Assembly (NCBI GenBank): GCA_902769255.1
Contig: CACXOM010000001.1
Span: 142,734 to 206,733 of the forward strand
Direction: 5' to 3'
Source of the DNA: Oscillospiraceae bacterium
GTDB taxonomy: Bacteria; Bacillota; Clostridia; Oscillospirales; Acutalibacteraceae
DNA length: 64,000 bases
Shown here piece by piece: positions 36,477 through 45,366 of the stretch. Below the pieces are notes generated by a model that was given only the letters and a program-made list of their open reading frames with translations, was not told where the DNA came from and did not search any database. The number at the start of each line of letters is the position of its first letter. The stretch's first letter is position 1. The translations under genes were made by a program, and so were the position numbers.

Positions 36477-37601
36477 ATGAATATAGTTTTTGTTGCAGGC
36501 GGAACAGGCGGTCATATTAATCCCGCATTGGCAGTTGCAGGAACATTAAAAGAAAAATATCCGAATGTAAATTTAAGTTTTATAGGTAACAGAACGGGTA
36601 TGGAAGCAACTTTAGTTCCAAAAGCAGGTTATGATTTTTACCCGATTGATGTTGCCGGTTTTCAGCGAAAAATTACATTAAACAATATTAAAAGAAATGC
36701 AATTGCTCTTTACAGAGTATTTAAATCTACCTCTCAGGCAGGTAAAATTTTAGAAAAATTAAAGCCCGATGTTGTTGTTGGAACAGGCGGTTATACTTGC
36801 GGTCCCGTTCTTAGAAAAGCTTCTAAAATGGGCATTAAAACTGCAACTCACGAGCAAAACGCTTTTCCGGGAATTACCACTAAAACTCTTTGTAAATATG
36901 TTGATGAAGTTATGGTGGCAATGCCCGAGGCAATTAAAAGATTACCGAATAATCGTAAATATACCGTTACAGGCAACCCTGTAAGACCATCTATTTTAAG
37001 CACAACAAAACAAGAGGCGAGAGAAAAACTCGGCCTTGATAACAGACCTATGATTTTATCGCTTGGCGGTTCGTTAGGCGCAAGAGCTGTAAACGAGGCG
37101 GTAGCCGAAGTATTGGGCTGGCACGCTAACACAAAAAAATATTATCATTTTCACGCTATTGGAAAATACGGTATGAGTTGGATGCCCGACTTAATCCGCT
37201 CAAAAGGCGTTGATTATGAAAATTTAGATAATTTAAGAATTACAGAATACATATATGATATGGATTTGTGTATGTCGGCGGCTGATTTGGTAATCAACCG
37301 AGCAGGTGCGTCAACAATCAGCGAATTGCAGGTTAAAGGAATGCCGTCAATACTTATTCCTTCACCGAATGTTGCTGAAAATCATCAGTTTTACAATGCG
37401 AAAACCTTGTCAGATAATGATGCGGCAATTTTGATAGAAGAAAAAGATTTAACAGGTGAAAAGTTAATCCAAGCGGTTAAATCATTAATTGACAACAAAG
37501 AAAAATTACAAAAAATGAGCGAAAACGCTAAAAAAACCGCTGTTTTTGATGCAAATGAGCGAATTTGCGAAGTAATTTTAAATTTAGTAAATAAGAAATA
37601 A
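36477..37601 (+). CDS. murG: UDP-GlcNAc:lipid I N-acetylglucosaminyltransferase
   Basis: 374 residues, GT28 with GT-B fold. It adds GlcNAc to lipid I at the inner membrane face. It has the N-terminal glycine loop VFVAGGTGGHINPALA, the HEQNAFPG motif, and in the C-terminal domain LGGSLGARAVN and RAGASTISEL. AGGGGG precedes the ATG 11 bases after ftsW. Confidence 0.97.
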   Translation: MNIVFVAGGTGGHINPALAVAGTLKEKYPNVNLSFIGNRTGMEATLVPKAGYDFYPIDVAGFQRKITLNNIKRNAIALYRVFKSTSQAGKILEKLKPDVVVGTGGYTCGPVLRKASKMGIKTATHEQNAFPGITTKTLCKYVDEVMVAMPEAIKRLPNNRKYTVTGNPVRPSILSTTKQEAREKLGLDNRPMILSLGGSLGARAVNEAVAEVLGWHANTKKYYHFHAIGKYGMSWMPDLIRSKGVDYENLDNLRITEYIYDMDLCMSAADLVINRAGASTISELQVKGMPSILIPSPNVAENHQFYNAKTLSDNDAAILIEEKDLTGEKLIQAVKSLIDNKEKLQKMSENAKKTAVFDANERICEVILNLVNKK

Positions 37602-37668
37602 TAACAAAATTGCCCTTTTAGTCATAAAATAAAATGCGTTTGAATTTTTATGATTAGAGGGTGTTTTG

Positions 37669-38925
37669 TTGGAAAAACTTGTTATTAACGGCAGAAAGCA
37701 ACTTTGCGGAGAAGTAAAAATCCACGGCGCAAAAAACGCCGCTTTACCTATTTTGTGCGCTTGTGTTTTGTGCGATGAAAAGGTTGTTTTAAAAAATTGT
37801 CCGAAACTTTCTGATATTGATAATACAATTGAAATATTAGAATATCTCGGCTGTAAAGTGACAAGAGAAGAAGATAGGGTTGAAATTTTAAATTCAGGTT
37901 ATCTTAAAGACAATATTCCTAAAAATTTAATGAGCAAAATGCGCTCTTCAATAGTATTTTTAGGGGCTTTAACCGCAAAATTAGGTAGGGCAAATTTATT
38001 TTTACCGGGTGGGTGTGAATTAGGTCCGAGACCTGTTGATATTCACATTAAAAGTTTTGAAAAACTGAACGTCTGCATTGTCGAGCAAAGAGGAAAAATT
38101 GCTTGCAGCACCGACAAAATAAAAGGCGCTTCTATAAATTTGCCATTTCCAAGCGTTGGCGCAACCGAAAATATTATGTTGCTTACAGCACTTAGCGACA
38201 CAAAAACTTTAATACATAATGCGGCAAGAGAGCCTGAAATAATCGAATTGCAAAACTTTTTAAACAAATGCGGAGCAGATATTTCAGGAGCAGGCGGAAA
38301 TTGCATTGTAATTAACGGCGTTAAAAAACTTCACGGTTGTTATCACAGCATTTTGCCTGATAGAATAGAAGCGTCAACTTATATGTCTTTTGCAGCTGCT
38401 ACGGGTAGCACAATCAGCATTAAGAATATTTGTAACGAACATATTGAGCCGGTTGTTTTTGCTTTTCGTGAAGCAGGTTGCGAAATGAATTTTGTAAAAA
38501 ACGAACTTAAAATTTCTTCGCCGAAAAAGCTAAACAGAATTGCGCATATAAAAACGCTTGTTTACCCGGGTTTTCCTACTGATTCGGGTATGCCGATAAT
38601 AGCAATGAGCGCAATTGCAAACGGCACTACTATTTTTGAAGAAACCATTTTTCAAAACAGATATAATGCAATAGGGGCGCTTAATAAAATGGGCGCAAAT
38701 ATTAAAATATATGACAGAATTGCTGTAGTTGAAGGTGTAGAAAATCTTTACGGTGCAGATGTTGAGGCTACCGATTTGCGTGGCGGTGCTGCACTTGTGT
38801 GTGCAGGGCTTATGGCATACGGAACTACAAATATAACACAGTTGCACCACATTGACAGAGGTTATGAAAATATTGAATATAATCTAAGTTTGCTCGGAGC
38901 AGACATAAAACGGGAGAAAGAGTAA
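37669..38925 (+). CDS. murA: UDP-GlcNAc 1-carboxyvinyltransferase
   Basis: 418 residues, EPSP-synthase fold. First committed step of peptidoglycan synthesis, using phosphoenolpyruvate. The N-terminal substrate loop is HGAKNAALPILCACV. The usual catalytic Cys loop region is FLPGGCELGPRPVDIH, so Cys is present in GGCELG, and the enzyme is predicted fosfomycin-sensitive (inference). The start is TTG; two adjacent TTGs occur, and the second (37669) has the better spacing to GAGGG. The stop overlaps the divIB start. Confidence 0.95.
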   Translation: MEKLVINGRKQLCGEVKIHGAKNAALPILCACVLCDEKVVLKNCPKLSDIDNTIEILEYLGCKVTREEDRVEILNSGYLKDNIPKNLMSKMRSSIVFLGALTAKLGRANLFLPGGCELGPRPVDIHIKSFEKLNVCIVEQRGKIACSTDKIKGASINLPFPSVGATENIMLLTALSDTKTLIHNAAREPEIIELQNFLNKCGADISGAGGNCIVINGVKKLHGCYHSILPDRIEASTYMSFAAATGSTISIKNICNEHIEPVVFAFREAGCEMNFVKNELKISSPKKLNRIAHIKTLVYPGFPTDSGMPIIAMSAIANGTTIFEETIFQNRYNAIGALNKMGANIKIYDRIAVVEGVENLYGADVEATDLRGGAALVCAGLMAYGTTNITQLHHIDRGYENIEYNLSLLGADIKREKE

Positions 38926-39839
38926 TGAAAGAGAAAAGGAATAGAAAAATTGAGTTTAAGAAGAAAAAAACTTCCAATTCGCCAGAAAAAAGAAAAACAA
39001 GAGAAATAAATAAAAAAGACTTTAAAACTGAGGAAAAAAAGCCTAAAAAATACATTTCTCAAAAACGCCGTAAAGCAAGAATGCGAATTTTTTTAATATT
39101 CTCTTTAATTGTTGTTTTAGGCACAACTTTAACAATTTTGTCGATAACGGTGTTTTTCCCTATAAAAAATATTAATATTGTTAATAATAAAAGATATTCT
39201 GATAAGCAGATTTCATCTGCAATAGGTGTTGTAAAAGGCGATAACTTATTGCTTGCAAGCGAAAGCAGGGCAACCTCCGCAGTAAAAGAAACAATGCCTT
39301 TTATAAAAAATATTGAATTTAATAAAAAATTACCTTTTACATTGGAAGTTAAAGTAAACGAATATAAAGTATTTTCTCAAATAAAATATAAAGGCAATTA
39401 CATAGTCGTAGGCGATGATGGACTTATTTTAGATGTTAGCGATAAATTTACAAAAAACGCTACTGAAATAAGAGGTGTTACACCTAAAACCGAAGAAATC
39501 GGCGAGAAAATTTCATTTAAAGAAGACGAAAAGGAGACAATTCTTCAAAAAACAAATAAGATTATAAGTGCTTTTTTAGAAAAAGATATCGGTAAAATAA
39601 CGCTTATAAATTATGAAAATATGCACGATATAAGAGTAACTTATAGCAACAGAATAGTTATGCTTTTGGGTTCTGATTCGTATCTTGAGCAAAAATTAAC
39701 CCACGCAAAAGCGGTTTTAACTTCAAGAAATAACAGCGCCGAAACAGGTACTTTAAATTTAAGCAGAATACCAGGAAGCAAAAACGAGGCAAGTTTTATT
39801 CCGAGAGAACTTGAAAAAGGCGAAAAAGCAGGAAAATAA
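38925..39839 (+). CDS. divIB: Cell division protein DivIB/FtsQ
   Basis: 304 residues. A long, very basic cytoplasmic N-terminus (about 55 residues) is followed by one TM helix (IFLIFSLIVVLGTTLTILS) and a POTRA domain (KNINIVNNKRYSDKQISSAIGVVKGDNLL), then a beta domain. This fits DivIB/FtsQ. It binds FtsL and DivIC at the septum. The ATG overlaps the murA stop (TAATG). Confidence 0.88.
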   Translation: MKEKRNRKIEFKKKKTSNSPEKRKTREINKKDFKTEEKKPKKYISQKRRKARMRIFLIFSLIVVLGTTLTILSITVFFPIKNINIVNNKRYSDKQISSAIGVVKGDNLLLASESRATSAVKETMPFIKNIEFNKKLPFTLEVKVNEYKVFSQIKYKGNYIVVGDDGLILDVSDKFTKNATEIRGVTPKTEEIGEKISFKEDEKETILQKTNKIISAFLEKDIGKITLINYENMHDIRVTYSNRIVMLLGSDSYLEQKLTHAKAVLTSRNNSAETGTLNLSRIPGSKNEASFIPRELEKGEKAGK

Positions 39840-39875
39840 AAATTAAAATATTTTTTTAAAATATAAAAATAAAGG

Positions 39876-39904
39876 TTGAAATTATTTGTAGTTTATGTTA
39901 AAAT
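39876..39904 (+). promoter_or_regulatory. Promoter of ftsZ
   Basis: TTGAAA at 39876-39881 and TAAAAT at 39899-39904, 17-base spacer, with TGT before the -10 (extended). It lies in the gap after divIB, so ftsZ has its own promoter. Confidence 0.75.
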
Positions 39905-39958
39905 ATAACAAATAATGTGTATAAACAGGATTTTTACATATTTGGAGGATAAAAAATT

Positions 39959-41011
39959 ATGAGTATTGAAGTTACCAATGAAATTAACGAAGTTGTTAAA
40001 ATTAAAGTAGTTGGCGTTGGCGGTGGCGGCGGAAACGCTATCGACCGTATGGTTGACGCCGGCGTTAACGGCGCTGAGTTTGTTGCTATCAACTCTGATA
40101 AACAGGCGCTTATGAAATCTAAAGCCGATGAAAAAATTCAAATCGGTGAAAAATTAACTCATGGTCAAGGCGCAGGCGCAAAACCTGAAATCGGTCAGGG
40201 CGCAGCTGAAGAGTCTAAAGACGATATTATCGCTGCTTTAAAAGGTACCGATATGGTATTTGTTACTGCAGGTATGGGTGGCGGAACAGGAACAGGTGCT
40301 GCTCCTATCGTTGCTCAACTCGCTAAAGATATGGGTATTTTAACCGTTGGCGTTGTTACAAAACCTTTCTCTTTTGAAGGTAAACGCCGTATGGAACAAG
40401 CTGAAAGAGGTATTGCTGATTTAGCAGGTCATGTTGACTCGCTTATCGTAATTCCTAACGAAAGATTAAAATTAATTTCAGAACAGAAAATTACTTTCTT
40501 AAACGCATTCCAAATTGCTGATGATGTTCTTCGTTTAGGTGTTCAAAACATTTCTGAACTCATTAAAATGCCTGCAACAGTTAACCTTGACTTTGCTGAT
40601 GTATCTTCGGTTATGAGAGATTCTGGTTACGCTCATATGGGCGTTGGCTCTGCATCAGGTAGAGATAAGGCTGAGGCTGCTGCTCACGAAGCAATTACAA
40701 GTCCGCTTATCGAAACATCTATGCAAGGCGCTAAAGGTCTTATTGTCTGCGTTAACGCTTCACCTGACATTGGTCTTGACGAAGTTTCAGATGCTTCTAC
40801 AATCATTCAAGAAGCTGCTCACCCAGATGCAAATATTATTTGGGGTATTATGTTTGATGATAAACTTGAAGATACAATTAAAATCACAGTTGTTGCTACA
40901 GGCGCTTCTGAAATGCCTAAACAACCGTCAAACGACACATCATTTAATGTTGATGCAGGTAATGACGATGATGATTTTTATGATGATGTTTCTTCAATAT
41001 TCAATAAATAA
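39959..41011 (+). CDS. ftsZ: Cell division protein FtsZ
   Basis: 350 residues, the tubulin-like GTPase that forms the Z-ring. It has the GTP loop [25 protein letters not shown] at the N-terminus, and the T7 loop region with [11 protein letters not shown]. The globular core is normal. The C-terminal linker is short and acidic and ends [11 protein letters not shown], without the familiar IPxFLR-type tail. GGAGG precedes the ATG. ftsA is not adjacent. Confidence 0.97.
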   Translation: MSIEVTNEINEVVKIKVVGVGGGGGNAIDRMVDAGVNGAEFVAINSDKQALMKSKADEKIQIGEKLTHGQGAGAKPEIGQGAAEESKDDIIAALKGTDMVFVTAGMGGGTGTGAAPIVAQLAKDMGILTVGVVTKPFSFEGKRRMEQAERGIADLAGHVDSLIVIPNERLKLISEQKITFLNAFQIADDVLRLGVQNISELIKMPATVNLDFADVSSVMRDSGYAHMGVGSASGRDKAEAAAHEAITSPLIETSMQGAKGLIVCVNASPDIGLDEVSDASTIIQEAAHPDANIIWGIMFDDKLEDTIKITVVATGASEMPKQPSNDTSFNVDAGNDDDDFYDDVSSIFNK

Positions 41012-41031
41012 TCATTAAATTAATTTTAATT

Positions 41032-41057
41032 AAATCCGACAAATCTTTGTCGGATTT
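41032..41057 (+). terminator. Hairpin after ftsZ
   Basis: AAATCCGACAAA pairs with TTTGTCGGATTT; the T tail is weak. Probable terminator. Confidence 0.6.
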
Positions 41058-41087
41058 AATTGTTGTATATAGGTTTTTGGTGAAATT

Positions 41088-42023
41088 ATGGATTGGACAG
41101 AGATTTTTGTAAAAGTTAATATTAACGATATGGATAAGGCTTGCGATATTTGCACAATGACTGTGCCTTACGGGTTTTATATCGAGGATTATTCTAATTT
41201 GGAAAATGAGGCTCAAGAAATCGCTCATATTGATTTGATTGATAAAGAATTAATTGCAAAACCGCGTGATAAAGCGATTATTCATATTTATATTGATAAT
41301 GAAAATAACCCTAATGATGCTGTTGATTTTATTAAATATCAGTTTGAGGCGCAAAATATCGAATGTGAGATTGATACAGGCAATATCTCTCAAGAAGATT
41401 GGGCTAATAATTGGAAAAAGTATTTTAAACCTACTGAAATAGGCGAAAAATTGCTTATTTTGCCGGAATGGGAGTCTAAACCGCAAACAGACAGAAAAAT
41501 ACTTAAAATCGACCCCGGTGCCGCTTTTGGTACAGGAACTCATTCGACCACAAAACTTTGTCTTACCGCTATTGAAAAATATGTTAAAACTGGTGACAAA
41601 ATTTTAGATATAGGTACAGGTTCGGGCATTTTGTCAATCGCTTCGCTTTTAGTAGGCGCAAAAGAATCGCTTGGCGTTGATATTGATAAATTAGCGGTAA
41701 AAACTGCAATAGAAAACGGCAGAAAAAATGGTTTTTGGGAGCCTGAATATAAAATTTTATGCGGTGATTTGGCTGAAAAAGTAACAGGTAAATTTGATGT
41801 TTGCATTGCTAATATTGTTGCCGATGTAATTATTCGATTATGTGAAAATATTTCTGATTTTATTAAGCCAAATGGTTTGTTTATCACTTCGGGAATAATT
41901 GACAGCAGAGTTGATGAAGTTTTAAGCGTTTTAAAATCTGCTGATTTTGAAATAATTGAAACCTATAACGAAAAAGGCTGGTATTGTATAGTTTCTAAAT
42001 ATAACGGAGGAAATTTATGCTGA
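41088..42023 (+). CDS. prmA: Ribosomal protein L11 methyltransferase
   Basis: 311 residues. The N-terminal substrate domain begins MDWTEIFVKVN, a common PrmA start. The methyltransferase domain has the motif I ILDIGTGSGILSIASLLVGA and catalytic loop CIANIVADVI. It trimethylates L11. The start has GGTG-like sequence a few bases upstream, and prfB overlaps its end by seven bases. Confidence 0.93.
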   Translation: MDWTEIFVKVNINDMDKACDICTMTVPYGFYIEDYSNLENEAQEIAHIDLIDKELIAKPRDKAIIHIYIDNENNPNDAVDFIKYQFEAQNIECEIDTGNISQEDWANNWKKYFKPTEIGEKLLILPEWESKPQTDRKILKIDPGAAFGTGTHSTTKLCLTAIEKYVKTGDKILDIGTGSGILSIASLLVGAKESLGVDIDKLAVKTAIENGRKNGFWEPEYKILCGDLAEKVTGKFDVCIANIVADVIIRLCENISDFIKPNGLFITSGIIDSRVDEVLSVLKSADFEIIETYNEKGWYCIVSKYNGGNLC

Positions 42024-43129
42024 TTTATGAGGAGCAAAAGCAAAGACTTGTTGCTTTTGAAGATGAATTAAAAGACTTAAAAGATGCACTAAATTTAGAT
42101 GAAGTTAAAAAAGAGCTTTCAGAACTTGAACAAAAACAGGCACAAGAAGGTTTTTGGGACGATGTTGAAAACTCTAAAAAAGTGCTTAAAAAATCAAGTC
42201 ATTTAAAAGATACCGTTAAAGGTTATGAAGATTTAAAAAGCGCTTATGACGATACGCTTGTTTTAATTGAAATGGCTGATGAGGAAGAAGACGATAGCCT
42301 TGTTGATGAAGTTAAATCTGGCGTTGACAAATTTATATCTGACTATGAAAATATGCGCTTATCAACGCTTTTAAGCGGTGAATATGACGAGAATAACGCA
42401 ATTTTAACATTCCACGCAGGCGCAGGCGGAACCGAGGCGCAAGATTGGAACGAAATGCTTGTTAGAATGTATACTCGCTGGGCTGAACGTCACGGGTTTA
42501 CTGCTAAAACACTTGACTATCTTGACGGTGATGACGCAGGTTTGAAAAGCGCAGTTGTGCTTGTTGAGGGTGTAAACGCTTACGGCTATTTAAAAGGTGA
42601 AATGGGCGTTCACCGACTTGTAAGAGTGTCGCCGTTTGACTCTTCGGGCAGAAGACACACTTCATTCGCTTCGCTTGAGGTTATGCCTGAAATTAACGAT
42701 GATGTTGAGGTTGACATTAACCCCGAAGATTTGAGGGTTGATACCTATCGTTCATCAGGTGCAGGCGGTCAGCATGTAAACAAAACCTCTTCCGCTATCA
42801 GAATTACGCATATTCCTACCGGAATTGTTGTTGCTTGTCAAAATGAGCGTTCACAACACCAAAACCGTGACCAAGCGATGAAAATGTTAAAATCAAAACT
42901 TCTTGAGATTAAAGAGAGAGAACATCTTGATAAAATTGAAGATATTAAGGGTGTTCAAAAAGAAATTGCTTGGGGTTCGCAAATTCGCTCTTATGTTTTT
43001 ATGCCTTATACGCTTGCAAAAGACCATAGAACAAATTTTGAAAACGGTAATATCAACGCAGTTATGGACGGCGATTTAGACGGCTTTATAAACGCTTATT
43101 TAAAAGCAAAATCAAAAGGTGAAATATAA
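42017..43129 (+). CDS. prfB: Peptide chain release factor 2
   Basis: 370 residues, recognising UGA/UAA. It has the SPF tripeptide (RVSPFDSSGRRHTSF) that marks RF2 rather than RF1, and the GGQ loop (SSGAGGQHVNKTSSAIR). The full-length protein is read in one frame from an ATG overlapping prmA. The stretch around codon 25 (DALNLDEV) contains no in-frame UGA, so the usual programmed +1 frameshift is absent. Confidence 0.97.
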   Translation: MLIYEEQKQRLVAFEDELKDLKDALNLDEVKKELSELEQKQAQEGFWDDVENSKKVLKKSSHLKDTVKGYEDLKSAYDDTLVLIEMADEEEDDSLVDEVKSGVDKFISDYENMRLSTLLSGEYDENNAILTFHAGAGGTEAQDWNEMLVRMYTRWAERHGFTAKTLDYLDGDDAGLKSAVVLVEGVNAYGYLKGEMGVHRLVRVSPFDSSGRRHTSFASLEVMPEINDDVEVDINPEDLRVDTYRSSGAGGQHVNKTSSAIRITHIPTGIVVACQNERSQHQNRDQAMKMLKSKLLEIKEREHLDKIEDIKGVQKEIAWGSQIRSYVFMPYTLAKDHRTNFENGNINAVMDGDLDGFINAYLKAKSKGEI

Positions 43130-43131
43130 AG

Positions 43132-43159
43132 AAAAAACCGACTGAAAAGTCGGTTTTTT
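43132..43159 (+). terminator. Terminator after prfB
   Basis: AAAAAACCGACT/AGTCGGTTTTTT with a GAAA tetraloop. It also works for the convergent minus-strand gene. Confidence 0.9.
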
Positions 43160-43171
43160 GATATAAATTTT

Positions 43172-43603
43172 TTATTTTTGTTTTGCTTTAACATTTGTAT
43201 CAATAGATTTTCCAAAAACAAAATATCGTTGATATAAAAACTCTGTTATAAAGTTCAAAAGCATACAGATTGCTGTTACGATATATTGGTTCCACAAAAG
43301 AATATCAGCAAGATAATGGCCTAACCAAGTTGAAAGCGGTGTGAATACAACATAATAAGCAGCAACTTTTAACATTGCAATCGGAATGTTATTAGCTGAC
43401 CTGAATGTAAATTTTCTGTTTAGCGTAAAATTCCACAAAATTGATAAAATAAGTGCTATAAGATATGACAATTCCCAAAAAAGTTTTATCAATTCCTTAA
43501 GCATTGCAAATGATGTATATTCAATTATTCCTGCGCTGATTGAAAACAGCACAAATCTTAACATTCTGATAAACTCTGACATATTAACTACTTTTTTACT
43601 CAT
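43172..43603 (-). CDS. GtrA-family membrane protein
   Basis: 143 residues with four TM helices. GtrA signature elements are RFVLFSISAGIIEYTSF at the start, WNFTLNRKFTFR in the middle and FLYQRYFVF at the end. GtrA proteins are thought to flip or carry polyprenyl-linked sugars for wall or lipopolysaccharide glycosylation. Its partner glycosyltransferase is not nearby. It is convergent with prfB and divergent from the zinc-ribbon gene. Confidence 0.88.
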   Translation of the reverse strand: MSKKVVNMSEFIRMLRFVLFSISAGIIEYTSFAMLKELIKLFWELSYLIALILSILWNFTLNRKFTFRSANNIPIAMLKVAAYYVVFTPLSTWLGHYLADILLWNQYIVTAICMLLNFITEFLYQRYFVFGKSIDTNVKAKQK

Positions 43604-43731
43604 ACTCTGTGTTAATTATAATAAATTCTTTGCGAAAAATCAACCATTTTTTTAAAAATGTTTACCGCTTATTAACAATTTTTTGGTTTCGTTGTATTAT
43701 AATAAAAACATCAAAAGAAAGGGTGTTTGTT

Positions 43732-44166
43732 ATGTTTCAAAAATTAATGCAATTTATGTTCGGCAGACGTGGAAATGACGAACTGAACATTTGCTTAATT
43801 GTGGTTGCGTTAATTTTAGGTTTTTTAAATATTTTCTTTCGAGTATTCGGGCTATTTTTGATTTACAGAATTATTTATTTAGTTCAACTTTTATTAATAG
43901 TTTTGTTTTTTGTAAGATTTCTTTCAAAAAACATTGCCCAAAGGCAAAAAGAAAATGACGCATTTTTACGCTTTTTAGCAAAGTTTAAAAAGAGTAATAA
44001 AGATGATTATAATACCGTTTATTCAAACGACCCTGTGAAAAAGAACAAGAATTATAAATATTTTAAATGTCCTAACTGTACTGCTAAACTTCGTGTGCCG
44101 AAAGGCAAAGGAAAAATAACAATTACCTGTCCGAAATGCAGAACAAGTTTTAAAGGAAGGTCATAA
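43732..44166 (+). CDS. Two-TM zinc-ribbon protein
   Basis: 144 residues from the ATG at 43732, preceded by GAAAGGGTG. The frame runs further upstream but has no ribosome site there. Two TM helices lie at about 20-65, then a charged linker, then a C-terminal zinc ribbon (KCPNCTAKLRVPKGKG and TCPKCRTSF, two CxxC pairs). A TATAAT at 43698-43703 may be its -10 box. Function unknown; similar small membrane zinc-ribbon proteins are common in Clostridia. Confidence 0.75.
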   Translation: MFQKLMQFMFGRRGNDELNICLIVVALILGFLNIFFRVFGLFLIYRIIYLVQLLLIVLFFVRFLSKNIAQRQKENDAFLRFLAKFKKSNKDDYNTVYSNDPVKKNKNYKYFKCPNCTAKLRVPKGKGKITITCPKCRTSFKGRS

Positions 44167-44184
44167 TTTTAGGAGGTTAATATA

Positions 44185-44811
44185 ATGAGTCCAAAAAAAG
44201 AAGCAAATAAATTATTGGCAAACAGAGTTATTGAAAATATGAAATCTCGCTTTATGGAGGCTTATTATTGCGAGAATAAGGAAGAGGCTTTGAAAACCGC
44301 ACTCGAACTCATTGAAGAGGGTTCAACTGTTTCTTGGGGCGGTACCGCAACCGCTAAAGAAATTGGTTTGAAACAAGCTTTAAAAGAGGGTAATTATAAC
44401 GTTCTTGACCGTGAAAATGCAAAAGAGGGGCAAGATGTTGCCAGAGAAGCTTTTTTTGCCGATTATTACATAATGAGTTCCAATGCAATTTGCGATGACG
44501 GTCAGTTGATTAATATTGACGGCAACGGCAACCGCTGTGCAGCACTTATATTTGGTCCGAAAAATGTTATTGTTATTGCAGGAATGAACAAGGTTGTTCA
44601 AGGTTATGAGCACGCTTTAAACAGAGCAAGAACAGTTGCCGCACCTATTAATGTTCAGCGTTTTGGCAAGGCAACAGGTTGTTTGAAAACAGGTATTTGT
44701 GCTGACTGCAAAACGCCCGAATGTATTTGTTGCAATATTGTTACCACAAGAATTTCACGCCCTGCCGGCAAAATTAAAGTAATTCTTGTAAATGAAGATT
44801 TAGGATTTTAA
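44185..44811 (+). CDS. LUD-domain protein (LutC/YkgG type)
   Basis: 208 residues of the LUD (DUF162) family, related to LutC of lactate utilisation. Motifs include SWGGTATAKEIGL and LINIDGNGNRCAALIFGPKNVIVIAG. A cysteine cluster lies near the C-terminus (CLKTGICADCKTPECICC), which could bind a metal or Fe-S cluster. The lutA/lutB partners are not adjacent, so lactate oxidation is not implied by context. AGGAGG upstream of the ATG. Confidence 0.85.
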   Translation: MSPKKEANKLLANRVIENMKSRFMEAYYCENKEEALKTALELIEEGSTVSWGGTATAKEIGLKQALKEGNYNVLDRENAKEGQDVAREAFFADYYIMSSNAICDDGQLINIDGNGNRCAALIFGPKNVIVIAGMNKVVQGYEHALNRARTVAAPINVQRFGKATGCLKTGICADCKTPECICCNIVTTRISRPAGKIKVILVNEDLGF

Positions 44812-44820
44812 ATAAAACTA

Positions 44821-44850
44821 AAAAAGCTGTGCGTTTCGCACAGCTTTTTT
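44821..44850. terminator. Bidirectional terminator
   Basis: AAAAAGCTGTGCG pairs with CGCACAGCTTTTT around TTT. It lies between the LUD gene and the convergent SpoVAE gene and ends both. Confidence 0.9.
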
Positions 44851-45203
44851 TACTGCGATTTTGATTTACAAAACAAAGCGATAATATAAGAAAAAACTAT
44901 TGCAGCGCAAATTCCGCTTGCAGTTGCGGAAATGCCACCGCTGAATATGCCTAAAAATCCTTCTTCTAAAACTGCTTTTTCAACGCCTTTTGCAATTGCA
45001 TAACCAAAACCCGTTAGCGGAACGCTTGCGCCCGCACCTGCAAAATCAATTAAATAATCATAAAGTCCGATTGCGGTTAAAACTACGCCTGCAACCACAT
45101 AAGACACCAAAATTCTTGCAGGGGTAAGTTTTGTATAATCAATTAAAAGTTGCCCGATTAGGCAAAATAAACCGCCTATTAAAAAAGCCCATAAGTAAAC
45201 CAT
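44850..45203 (-). CDS. spoVAE: SpoVAE-like stage V sporulation membrane protein
   Basis: 117 residues with about three to four TM helices and a conserved polar loop (LIGQLLIDYTKLTPARILV and GAGASVPLTGFGYAIAKGV), the SpoVAE/SpoVAEB pattern. SpoVA proteins form the channel moving dipicolinic acid into and out of spores. Here it is alone, without spoVAC/spoVAD alongside. AAAGGAG lies 8 bases before the ATG. It is convergent with the LUD gene and divergent from purB. Confidence 0.85.
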   Translation of the reverse strand: MVYLWAFLIGGLFCLIGQLLIDYTKLTPARILVSYVVAGVVLTAIGLYDYLIDFAGAGASVPLTGFGYAIAKGVEKAVLEEGFLGIFSGGISATASGICAAIVFSYIIALFCKSKSQ

Positions 45204-45302
45204 TTTAACAACTCCTTTTATTGTTATTTTACTAAATTTTAGGGTCTTTATTCACAAAAAATAATAATATAGTAGAATTTAGTTTTTAACAGTCCCTTTT
45301 TG

Positions 45303-45331
45303 TTGACAAATTGCTACAAAAAATATATAAT
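45303..45331 (+). promoter_or_regulatory. Promoter of purB-guaA
   Basis: TTGACA at 45303-45308 and TATAAT at 45326-45331, perfect consensus with a 17-base spacer, about 35 bases before the purB start. Confidence 0.9.
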
Positions 45332-45366
45332 TAATCTATATATAATAAATTGAGAGGTGTTTGTCT

